This document shows positions 16,194-23,916 of a stretch of 60,868 nucleotides of DNA, one piece after another. The position numbers and the translations under genes were made by a program. Source of the DNA: an uncultured Prevotellaceae bacterium (GTDB lineage Bacteria > Bacteroidota > Bacteroidia > Bacteroidales > Bacteroidaceae); NCBI GenBank assembly GCA_902778535.1, contig CACYYG010000018.1:1-60868 (forward strand). Reading direction: 5' to 3'. A model generated the notes under the pieces. That model had not been told where the DNA came from and ran no database searches. It saw only the letters and a program-made list of their open reading frames with translations. Numbering within the stretch: the first letter of the stretch is position 1; each line of letters opens with the position of its first letter.

Positions 16194-17438
16194 TTAGTTT
16201 CCGTCGGGTTTCAGGTTTTCCGTCATTGGCGACGGTGCCCACTGGAAAGTGCGCCAGTCGTCGGGCTGTGCAGGGTCGAAGTCCTGCCAGTCGGGACGCA
16301 GATGCTGCACAATGGGCAAGTTACATTCTTTCATACCCATGACGACGCACTTTGCCACCTCGTAGGCACCGTAGGGATTGAAGTGCGTGTTGTCGGCCAA
16401 GTCCTTCGGCTGATTGGGGAAGGTGTTGGCAGGATAATGCACGAGGGCACGCTTCGAGTCCTCAAAGCCGAGGGTTTCGAAGAATGTCTTCGTCATCATG
16501 TTCAGGTCTATCAAGGGAACATTCTCACGCTGTGCCACTTCCTTCATTGCAGCGGGGAAGTCGCCGTGCGTATTCAGCAGCGTCTTGCCGTCCTTGTCGA
16601 AGGCACGGCGCTGTGTCGGTGTGAGGAAGACAATGTCGGCACCTTTCTTGCGCACCTCGTCAACGAAAATCTTCAGCTGATATTGGTAGTGATACCACGC
16701 GCCGTCGCCCGGCCGGTGTTCCTTCTCGTCATTGTGGCCGAACTCCACAAAGACGTAGTCGCCGGCCTTGAGTGTCTGCAGAATCTTATCCAAACGGTAG
16801 GAAGCAATAAAGGTGCGGGCGGTGAGACCGCTCTCGGCATGGTTGCTGATAGCCACCTCGGGGCCGAACCAACGCGTAATCATCTGTCCCCACGAGGCCC
16901 AGGGCTCATAATTCTGGTCAACGACGGTGCTGTTGCCGCAAAGATAAATGGTGGGCACATCGGCAGGCTCAATATGGATGCTGCGCACGGCAGGCTGCGG
17001 CCCGTTGAACTCTAATGTCAGCTTGTCATCCCATGCTAAATAATCCTTCTCGCGGTCTTTAATCTTCACACGCTTGTCGCCTTCGATGAGCGTCGATCGC
17101 TTATTCACCACGAACTCCACAGTCTGTGTGGCCTTCTTCTTCGGTGTCAGGATATTGTCCATCATCAGACGTCGGCCTTCAGCCCTTACCGTGGTGTTGC
17201 CACCCTTGACGCCGCCCAGTGTTACGTGCACGCGGTAATTGCCGTCGGGCACACGCACGGAGAAATAGAAAGGGTCGGCAGTGGGACGCTTCACATTGGG
17301 AGCCGGCAGCAGGTCGTAGCCATAGCCGTTCTGCTCGTTATAAACGGGCTGCGCCTGGGTCAGGTCGAAGTCGAACACCTGAGCCGTCAACAACGCTGGT
17401 ACGAAGGTCAGTACCAGCAGCAAAAATTTCCTATACAT
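16194..17438 (-). CDS. CE12-type rhamnogalacturonan acetylesterase (SGNH hydrolase)
   Basis: The start MYRKFLLLVLTFVPALLTAQ (17438) gives a clean signal peptide; an upstream in-frame start would precede it by nine residues. An N-terminal beta domain of about 150 residues is followed by the SGNH fold: YLCGNSTVVD (nucleophile Ser), the oxyanion Asn in FGHNDEKEH, and the C-terminal DNTHFNPYG with catalytic Asp and His. These match rhamnogalacturonan O-acetylesterases such as RhgT/YesT. It removes acetyl groups so that rhamnosidases and lyases can work, which fits the GH106 gene directly downstream. Probably periplasmic. A -7 box lies 25 bp upstream. Confidence 0.9.
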   Translation of the reverse strand: MYRKFLLLVLTFVPALLTAQVFDFDLTQAQPVYNEQNGYGYDLLPAPNVKRPTADPFYFSVRVPDGNYRVHVTLGGVKGGNTTVRAEGRRLMMDNILTPKKKATQTVEFVVNKRSTLIEGDKRVKIKDREKDYLAWDDKLTLEFNGPQPAVRSIHIEPADVPTIYLCGNSTVVDQNYEPWASWGQMITRWFGPEVAISNHAESGLTARTFIASYRLDKILQTLKAGDYVFVEFGHNDEKEHRPGDGAWYHYQYQLKIFVDEVRKKGADIVFLTPTQRRAFDKDGKTLLNTHGDFPAAMKEVAQRENVPLIDLNMMTKTFFETLGFEDSKRALVHYPANTFPNQPKDLADNTHFNPYGAYEVAKCVVMGMKECNLPIVQHLRPDWQDFDPAQPDDWRTFQWAPSPMTENLKPDGN

Positions 17439-17462
17439 GATAGTATTTAAGTAATTGACTTG

Positions 17463-17521
17463 CAAAAGTAGTGATTTTTCTTATAAAAAGCAAAAATAAT
17501 GCTGAAAAATTCATAACTTTG
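17463..17521. promoter_or_regulatory. Divergent promoters, acetylesterase and beta-helix genes
   Basis: The minus strand has TACTTTTG (17470 to 17463) before the esterase operon. The plus strand has TAACTTTG (17514-17521), 33 bp before the lipoprotein start. Both fit TAnnTTTG. Confidence 0.65.
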
Positions 17522-17554
17522 CAGGCAAATCGTTATTAAAAACCTTTCAAGAAC

Positions 17555-18520
17555 ATGAATAAGCAACTGAAAATGATGGTGTGGACTGCATCGGTGATGC
17601 TCGTCCTGAGCATGGCCTTTGCTGCCTGCAACAACAAGAAGTCGAAGTCGGAAGCTGACGACGAAGACGAAGTTGAGACCGAACTGGCCGATGAGGATGA
17701 GGACGACAACACCATTGAGGTGACCACCGCCCGTGACCTTATTCTGGCATTACAAGACGACGTGCATATCAAGGTAACCGTGAACAGGATGTTGCGATTG
17801 ACGGATGCCATCGATGACCTTATCGACGAGGGCAAACTCAAGCGTTACACGGTGAACGGCGAGTCGCAAACGAGGCCTGGCATATACTGGGACCCAGAAT
17901 ACGACGGCAACTCGCTCTTCATCGTCGGCTTGAAGAACATCGTGCTGGAAGGAACACACGAGGACGGCGGCTATCTGCTGGCCATTCCGCGCTATGCCGA
18001 CGTGCTGCACTTCGAAAACTGTAAGAACATCGTCATCAAGAACTTCACCATTGGCCACGAAGAAACAGGCGACTGTGTAGGCGATGTGCTGGTGGTGAAC
18101 GACTGCAAGAAGGTGGTCGTGGAGGACTGCCACCTCTTCGGCTGCGGCGTTAATGGTATCTATTCCAGCGGTTCGTCAAAGGTCACCGTAAAGAACACCG
18201 ATATCTATGGCTGTAGCGCCCGTGGCATTGAAATGTACGGCTCAGACAACGTCAAATTTGACCACTGCGATATATTCGACAACGGCAGCGGCATGTACGT
18301 CGACCCGTATTGCACCGACATCGCCTTCAACCACTGCAAGTTCAAGGACATCAGAGGCCAGATGTTTCTCTGCTATGCGCCTGTCGACATCCGCAACAGC
18401 AAGATTGTACATCACAAGGACGACATACAGGACAATATTAATTTCGTGAACTGTGATGTGGTGATGGACTACTCCGAAGCCGAGGATTATCCTGAATTTA
18501 GCGGCGACGAGGTGGAGTAG
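17555..18520 (+). CDS. Right-handed beta-helix lipoprotein
   Basis: A 321-residue protein with lipobox FAAC at about residue 24, then a highly acidic linker (residues 30-50, mostly Asp/Glu). Repeated beta-helix coils follow, with the pattern NIVIKNF, KVVVEDCHLFGCGVNGI, KVTVKNTDIYGC and NVKFDHCDIFDNG. This is the pectate-lyase/NosD-like parallel beta-helix fold, often used for polysaccharide binding or cleavage. Catalytic residues cannot be assigned. Divergent from the esterase-rhamnosidase pair, which supports a role in pectin handling but does not prove it. Confidence 0.8.
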   Translation: MNKQLKMMVWTASVMLVLSMAFAACNNKKSKSEADDEDEVETELADEDEDDNTIEVTTARDLILALQDDVHIKVTVNRMLRLTDAIDDLIDEGKLKRYTVNGESQTRPGIYWDPEYDGNSLFIVGLKNIVLEGTHEDGGYLLAIPRYADVLHFENCKNIVIKNFTIGHEETGDCVGDVLVVNDCKKVVVEDCHLFGCGVNGIYSSGSSKVTVKNTDIYGCSARGIEMYGSDNVKFDHCDIFDNGSGMYVDPYCTDIAFNHCKFKDIRGQMFLCYAPVDIRNSKIVHHKDDIQDNINFVNCDVVMDYSEAEDYPEFSGDEVE

Positions 18521-18538
18521 CCTTTTTCTCACAACACG

Positions 18539-20359
18539 TCAGTCAATCTGGTTACCCGTATAGAGCTGATAGTATTGCCCACGCTGTGCTATCAGCTCTT
18601 CGTGTGTGCCATGCTCGGCAATGCGTCCGTGGTCGAGGACGATGATTTGGTCGGCATTGCGCACGGTGCTCAGGCGGTGGGCGATGACGAAGGTGGTGCG
18701 CCCGCGCATCAGCGTGTCCATGCCGCGCTGTACCAACTGTTCAGTGCGCGTGTCAACCGAACTTGTCGCCTCGTCGAGGATGAGCACGGGCGGGTTGGCC
18801 ACGGCAGCACGCGCAATGGCCAACAGCTGGCGCTCGCCCTGCGAGAGGTTGCCGCCGTCGCCCTGCAGCATCGTCTGATAGCCGGCGGCTAAACGGCGTA
18901 TGAAATCATGTGCGCCAACCAACTGCGCAGCCTTGATACAGTCGTCGTCAGTGGCATTGAGGCTGCCATAGCGGATGTTGTCAAGCACGGTGCCGGTGAA
19001 GAGATGCGTCTCTTGCAGCACGATGGTCATACTCCTGCGCAACGACTGTTTCTGAATGTCGGAAATGGGGATGCCGTCGTAGAGTATTTTACCCTCTTGT
19101 ATATCATAGAAACGGTTGATCAGATTGATAATCGTGGTCTTGCCGGCGCCCGTTCCGCCGACGAAGGCAATCTTCTGGCCGGGCTGCGTATTGATGTTGA
19201 TGTCGAAGAGCACTTGCTTCTCAGGCACATAGCCGAAGTCCACATGCTGGAAGTCCACATCGCCCTTCGGGTCTGTCAACTCCTTTGTTCCCTCGTCCAG
19301 CTCAGGCTCAGCGTCGCCTAATGCGAAGACACGCTCAGCGCCCACCGAGGCATTGAGCACGCTGTTGATTTGCTGCGACACATGACTGATGGGCTGCGTA
19401 AAGCTCTTGTTGAGCTGGAGGAAGGCAACGATGGTGCCCAGCGACAGCTCCCAACTGCCCGACAAAGCGATGGCGGCACCGACGACGGCCAGCAGTACAT
19501 AGCCCAGGTTGCCTAAGTTGCCATTGACGGGCATCACCACGTTGGCAATCTTGTTGGCGTTGAAGGCCGACGAGCGCAGCTGCTCGTTGATAGTCTCGAA
19601 GTCGGCCACGGCCTGCTGTTCGTGACAGAATACCTTGACTACTTTCTGCCCCGTCATCATCTCTTCGATAAAGCTGTTCACGCCAGCCAAAGACTCCTGC
19701 TGCGTGCGGAAATAGCCACGCGACCACTTGCCCAGCTTTGTCGTCGTAATCATCATCACCACTGCGATGAAGATGCTGACCAGCGTCAAGGGAATGGAGA
19801 GTACCACCATCGATGTGAACGTGGCCACGATAGTGATGAGCGAGGAGAACACCTGCGCCATTGCCGTCGAAATCATCTGGCGGAGCGAGTCCACATCGTT
19901 GGTGTAGACCGACATCAGCTCGCCGTGCGGATGTGTATCGAAATAGTTGAGCGGCAGCTTCTCCATGCGCTCGAATATCTGCTTGCGCAGGCGCAGCATC
20001 GTTCCCTGCGAAACGTTGATCATCAGGCGGTTGTAGGCATAGCTCGCCACGACGCCCAACAGCAGGATGAGTCCCAGGCGGAAGAGCGCCTGCGCCAACG
20101 ATGCATACTCGGGGTTGGCAGCCTGCGTCAGCGGCGTGATGTAGTCGTCAATGAGCGTGCGGGTGAAGAGTGTGGAGAACAGCGACGTGATGCTGCTCAC
20201 CACGATGCAGGCCAAAACCGTAAGGATGCTGAACTTGTAGTTCTTCAGCACAAAGCCGAAGAGACGCAGCATGACCTGACGCTGCTGCTTTGTCACTTTC
20301 TGGAAGCCGGCCTGTCCGCGCTGGCCGCCTCCGCCTCGTCCGAATGATGGCTGCCTCAT
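18539..20359 (-). CDS. ABC exporter half-transporter (consensus ATPase site)
   Basis: The 606-residue protein has a Gly/Arg-rich N-terminus (RGGGGQRGQAG), six transmembrane helices in the first 330 residues and a C-terminal nucleotide-binding domain. Walker A is GGTGAGKTTI, the signature LSQGERQLLAIARA, and Walker B VLILDEATSSVD with the catalytic Glu; the H-loop is in VIAHRLSTV. Its start overlaps the stop of the upstream half-transporter by 4 bp (ATGA), so the two are made together as a heterodimer. Related to MdlAB/BmrCD-type multidrug or lipid exporters in the inner membrane. The substrate is not visible. Confidence 0.92.
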   Translation of the reverse strand: MRQPSFGRGGGGQRGQAGFQKVTKQQRQVMLRLFGFVLKNYKFSILTVLACIVVSSITSLFSTLFTRTLIDDYITPLTQAANPEYASLAQALFRLGLILLLGVVASYAYNRLMINVSQGTMLRLRKQIFERMEKLPLNYFDTHPHGELMSVYTNDVDSLRQMISTAMAQVFSSLITIVATFTSMVVLSIPLTLVSIFIAVVMMITTTKLGKWSRGYFRTQQESLAGVNSFIEEMMTGQKVVKVFCHEQQAVADFETINEQLRSSAFNANKIANVVMPVNGNLGNLGYVLLAVVGAAIALSGSWELSLGTIVAFLQLNKSFTQPISHVSQQINSVLNASVGAERVFALGDAEPELDEGTKELTDPKGDVDFQHVDFGYVPEKQVLFDININTQPGQKIAFVGGTGAGKTTIINLINRFYDIQEGKILYDGIPISDIQKQSLRRSMTIVLQETHLFTGTVLDNIRYGSLNATDDDCIKAAQLVGAHDFIRRLAAGYQTMLQGDGGNLSQGERQLLAIARAAVANPPVLILDEATSSVDTRTEQLVQRGMDTLMRGRTTFVIAHRLSTVRNADQIIVLDHGRIAEHGTHEELIAQRGQYYQLYTGNQID

Positions 20360-22188
20360 GCGGCACCTCCTTTCTTCTTTGCGTCAAAGTCGCCAGCGTC
20401 CTGTGTCTGTATGTCGTAAATCTCCTTATAAAGGGCGTTGGTGGCTAATAGCTCGTCGTGTGTGCCGAAGCCGGTGACGACGCCGTTGTCCATCACGAGA
20501 ATCTTGTCACATTTCTCCACGCTGCTGATGCGTTGTGCAATGATGAGCTTCGTCATCGAGGGCAGCTGCTCGCGGAAAGCCTGCTGGATGCGGGCGTCGG
20601 TGCGGGTGTCGCAGGCCGATGTCGAGTCGTCGAGAACCAGAATCTTCGGCTGTTTCAAGAGGGCACGGGCAATGCACAGGCGCTGTTTCTGGCCACCGCT
20701 GACGTTGGTGCCGCCCTGTGCAATCACCGTGTCATACTGCTGTGGCATCTCCATGATGAAATCGTCGGCCTGAGCCATGCGGCAGGCCTCGCGGCACTCC
20801 TCCACTGTGGCATCGGGCTTGCCCCAGCGCAGGTTGTCAATCACCGAACCGCTGAACAGCGTGTTCTGCTGCAGCACCACGCTGACGGCATTGCGCAGCG
20901 TGGTCAGGTCGTAGTCCTTCACATTGCGTCCGCCTACGAGCACCTCGCCCTTCGACGTGTCGTAGAGCCTGCTGATAAGGTTGACCAGCGTCGACTTGCC
21001 CGAGCCTGTGCCGCCAATGACGCCGATGGTCTGGCCAGAAGAAATGGAAAAGGACACATTGAAGAGGGCGGAACGGCGATGAGAATTCCCCCCTACGGCC
21101 CCCGAGAGGGCTTCATTACTCTTTAGGACATTTGTGTCCCCCTCGGGGGACGACAGGGGGGCTTGATAGTCAAACCTCACCTCCCTGAACTCCACGCTGC
21201 CGTCTTTCACTTCCATAACCGGCTCGGCAGGATTCTCAATACTCGGCTGCTGCTCAATGATCTCGCTGACACGCTTCGCCGAGGCAGCGCTCTGCGTCAG
21301 CATGACGAAAATCATCGAGAGCATCATCAGCGCCTGCAGGATAGACATGACGTAGGTGAAGAGGCTCGTCAGCTCACCCGTGGTCAGCGTGCCGCCGACG
21401 ATGAAGTGGGCGCCCCACCAGCTCAAAGCGATGATGCAGCCATAAACCACCATATTCATCACGGGATGATTGAGCGCCATCAGGCTCTCGGCCTTCGTGT
21501 AGAGCTTGTACAGGGCGTCGGCGGCTTTCGAGAATTTCTTTGTCTCGTATTCTTCGCGCACAAAAGCCTTCACCACGCGGATGCCCGTTACGTTTTCCTG
21601 CACGCTCTGGTTCAGCTCGTCGTACTTCACATACACCTGTTGGAACAACCGTGCCACACGCGAGATGATCATGTAAAGGCTGACGCCGAGAATCACCATC
21701 GCTATAATAAAGATGAGCGAGAGCCTCGGGTCGATGACGAGACACATCACAATGCTGAGGAACAACCGGAACGGCGCACGCACGGTGATGCGCAGAATCT
21801 GCTGAAACGCGTTCTGCAGCGAGTTGACATCGGTGGTCATGCGCGTCACTAATCCGCTTGTGCTGTACTTGTCAATGTCCTGGAACGAGAATGTCTGGAT
21901 GTTGCGGTACATAGCACGGCGCAAATTCGCGGCAAAGCCCGTTGAGGCGTAGGCTGACACGCGTCCGGCCAATATGCCGAAGAGCAGCGAGAGCAAGGCC
22001 ATGCCCACCATCAGTAGCCCGTAGAGGTAGACGGCCTGCATGTCGCCCGCCATGATGCCACGGTCGATGAGTAGCGCCGTGACATAGGGGATGAGCACGT
22101 CCATCACTACCTCAAGGGCCGTCAGCAGCGGCGTGGCGATGGAGGCCTTCTTGTATTCCCCTATTTGTTTGATTAAGGTACTTAGCAT
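20356..22188 (-). CDS. ABC exporter half-transporter (degenerate ATPase site)
   Basis: About 610 residues from the start MLSTLIKQIGEYKK; a TTG 39 bp upstream is an unlikely alternative. Six transmembrane helices are followed by an NBD with Walker A GGTGSGKSTL and signature VSGGQKQRLCIARAL. Walker B is ILVLDDSTSACD, with Asp where the catalytic Glu is expected, the mark of the degenerate site in heterodimeric exporters. Residues about 343-367, between the strand FREVRFDYQ (probable A-loop Tyr) and the next strand, are a family A insertion ([19 protein letters not shown]). A -7 box is about 50 bp upstream. Confidence 0.92.
   Translation of the reverse strand: MLSTLIKQIGEYKKASIATPLLTALEVVMDVLIPYVTALLIDRGIMAGDMQAVYLYGLLMVGMALLSLLFGILAGRVSAYASTGFAANLRRAMYRNIQTFSFQDIDKYSTSGLVTRMTTDVNSLQNAFQQILRITVRAPFRLFLSIVMCLVIDPRLSLIFIIAMVILGVSLYMIISRVARLFQQVYVKYDELNQSVQENVTGIRVVKAFVREEYETKKFSKAADALYKLYTKAESLMALNHPVMNMVVYGCIIALSWWGAHFIVGGTLTTGELTSLFTYVMSILQALMMLSMIFVMLTQSAASAKRVSEIIEQQPSIENPAEPVMEVKDGSVEFREVRFDYQAPLSSPEGDTNVLKSNEALSGAVGGNSHRRSALFNVSFSISSGQTIGVIGGTGSGKSTLVNLISRLYDTSKGEVLVGGRNVKDYDLTTLRNAVSVVLQQNTLFSGSVIDNLRWGKPDATVEECREACRMAQADDFIMEMPQQYDTVIAQGGTNVSGGQKQRLCIARALLKQPKILVLDDSTSACDTRTDARIQQAFREQLPSMTKLIIAQRISSVEKCDKILVMDNGVVTGFGTHDELLATNALYKEIYDIQTQDAGDFDAKKKGGAA
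21088..21162 (-). repeat. Family A in-frame palindromic element (ABC exporter copy)
   Basis: 75 bp, short subfamily like the lon copy. The left inner palindrome has one change (CCCCCGAGAGGG), weakening that stem and changing Pro to Leu in NEALSGAVGG. Located in the nucleotide-binding domain. Confidence 0.88.
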
Positions 22189-22237
22189 TTGTTTTTTCGT
22201 TGGTCCTTTCCCGCATCGGGATAGCAAATTTCAGTTG

Positions 22238-22245
22238 CAAATTTA
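22238..22245 (-). promoter_or_regulatory. ABC exporter -7 box
   Basis: TAAATTTG on the minus strand, 50 bp before the chosen start; fits TAnnTTTG. Confidence 0.5.
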
Positions 22246-22351
22246 ATCAAAGAACAACGATTTTCTTCCTCTCTGAACATTTTTCTGCTAAAATCACATA
22301 AAATTTAGATCTTTTTTATATAAAGTAGGAGGCGATGCGGAGATTTTTGAC

Positions 22352-22359
22352 TATTTTTG
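22352..22359 (+). promoter_or_regulatory. -7 box of a short transcription unit
   Basis: TATTTTTG, matching TAnnTTTG, lies 22 bp upstream of a 24-codon ORF and about 180 bp upstream of a terminator. No clear TTTG at the -33 spacing. Confidence 0.5.
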
Positions 22360-22381
22360 CAATCGTTTAAGAACGATGAAT

Positions 22382-22513
22382 ATGAGACGAACGGAAGTTG
22401 TAAACCAAATAAGCAAGGCAATCCGCAAAGTTGACCCTACCGCAACAGCTGATTGATAGAACAGAAAGAGCGGGAACCCCGTGCCGACATCCTCGGCCTC
22501 GGTTCCCGCTCTT
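22382..22513 (+). pseudogene. Remnant of MNT-type nucleotidyltransferase gene, or short RNA gene
   Basis: The 24-codon ORF MRRTEVVNQISKAIRKVDPT continuing ATAD (22382-22456) resembles the first helix of small MNT-domain nucleotidyltransferases (antitoxin of MntA/HepT pairs). The expected LFGSRARG motif is broken; in another frame a decayed ERE-PRAD-I segment follows. A 13-bp hairpin (AAGAGCGGGAACC, 22466-22478, with GGTTCCCGCTCTT, 22501-22513) covers the damaged part. Either a degraded toxin-antitoxin gene or a structured small RNA with a short leader peptide; the sequence alone does not decide. Confidence 0.4.
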
Positions 22514-22536
22514 AGTTCCTCCACATTATTATTTTA

Positions 22537-22562
22537 GGCCGTCCATCGTGGCGGTCTTTTTT
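22537..22562 (+). terminator. Intrinsic terminator of the short unit
   Basis: GGCCGTC pairs with GGCGGTC using two G-U pairs around a 6-nt loop, followed by six T. It ends the unit starting near 22366. Confidence 0.55.
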
Positions 22563-22793
22563 GTATTCCTCCGCAATGAACTAAAGAATAATATTCACGA
22601 AGATGATGTTGAAATCCGATTTTTTCTTTGCCTACGGCGTGACACGAATACGCATAAATGAACACGAATATTCGAGAAACCGTTTTTTGTGGGGGGCTTC
22701 TGGGGGTGGAAAACTTTAGTATTTGACTTCCTGTGGCCATTGGCGGCAAAAAATACGTTATCCTACAAAAAAATACAGACCGTATGTACGTTT

Positions 22794-22834
22794 CGTACAC
22801 ACCGTGTGTACTTTTAATACACACGGTGTGTACG
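22794..22834. repeat. Nested palindrome pair (GTACACAC-C-GTGTGTAC)
   Basis: Two self-palindromic units, 22795-22811 and 22818-22832, together make a 17-bp perfect inverted repeat with a 7-nt loop. It sits in the divergent spacer between the ABC exporter and the PfkB gene. The rest of 22563-22989 shows no gene. Confidence 0.8.
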
Positions 22835-22935
22835 AAATTAACACATGTATATTTTTAAACACGGCAAAGCGCCCTCATTTTCTGGACAGTCGGCATTTTT
22901 TTGTTCCAAAGCACCGTCATGTCGGAAAAAAGTTG

Positions 22936-22943
22936 TACATTTG
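22936..22943 (+). promoter_or_regulatory. PfkB-tex -7 box
   Basis: TACATTTG, 46 bp before the PfkB start codon; AGGAAGGAAA downstream is the ribosome binding site. Confidence 0.55.
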
Positions 22944-22989
22944 CACCACCATACACTAAAATAACAGGAAGGAAACGTTAAGCCTTCAC

Positions 22990-23916
22990 ATGAACATGGA
23001 AAAAAAACAAATCCTTTGCTTAGGACACATCACGCATGACCGCATCATCACCCCGACTCAGCCGCAGGGCGTTGACTGCGCCGGCGGTACGGCATACTAT
23101 GTGGCCTGGGCCATGCATCATCTGCCCCAGGACGTCAGCTTCGGCGTCATCACCGCTGTGGGCGACGATCTGAAACATGAGATTAACCGTCTGCGCGAGG
23201 CTGGCATAGACATCGCCGACGTAGGCAGTCCCACGAGCGTGTTCTTCGAGAATAGCTATGGCCGAAATATGAACAACCGCCGCCAGCGGGTGCTCTCAAA
23301 GGCGGCGCCGTTCACCATCGACCAGTTGAAGGATGCCGAGGCTGAGGTCTTTCATCTGGGCACGCTGCTCGTCGACGATTTCTCGCCCGAGGTGGTGGAA
23401 TATCTTGCCACGAAGGGTCGTGTGTGTGTCGATGTGCAGGGCTATTTGCGCGAGGTGCGCAATCAGCGTGTCTACGCCGTTGACTGGGCTGACAAGCTGC
23501 GCGTGCTGAAGCACACCGATATTCTAAAGGTGAACGAGTACGAGATTGACGTGCTGACCGACGGCGAGCGCGACCTTAGACGCGGTGCCAAGCTCATCAG
23601 CAGCTGGGGCGTGCGCGAGGTGCTGGTCACTCTGGGCAGCTACGGTTCGCTCATCTATGCCGACGACCGCTTCTATGAGATACCCTGCTACGCCCCGCAA
23701 CAAGTGGTCGACGCTACAGGCTGCGGCGACACCTACGCCGCCGGCTACCTCTACGCCCGTGCCCTTGGTGCCGGCTGTGAAGAGGCAGGGCGTTTCGCCG
23801 CTGCTATGTGCACACTGAAATTAGAACACACCGGGCCTTTCGACGGCACGGTGGCTGACATTGAAAGAATAATGAATAAAAAGACATGGCTCAGTCAATA
23901 TTTGCGAAACTTATAG
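22990..23916 (+). CDS. PfkB-family carbohydrate kinase
   Basis: A 308-residue sugar or nucleoside kinase of the ribokinase fold. The start is MNMEKKQILCLGHITHD; the second Met is also possible. The PfkB signature near the C-terminus, DATGCGDTYAAGYL, contains the catalytic Asp and anion-hole glycines, and the N-terminal di-Gly is in CAGGTAYY. Substrate not determinable from sequence. The end overlaps tex by 31 bp. Confidence 0.85.
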   Translation: MNMEKKQILCLGHITHDRIITPTQPQGVDCAGGTAYYVAWAMHHLPQDVSFGVITAVGDDLKHEINRLREAGIDIADVGSPTSVFFENSYGRNMNNRRQRVLSKAAPFTIDQLKDAEAEVFHLGTLLVDDFSPEVVEYLATKGRVCVDVQGYLREVRNQRVYAVDWADKLRVLKHTDILKVNEYEIDVLTDGERDLRRGAKLISSWGVREVLVTLGSYGSLIYADDRFYEIPCYAPQQVVDATGCGDTYAAGYLYARALGAGCEEAGRFAAAMCTLKLEHTGPFDGTVADIERIMNKKTWLSQYLRNL

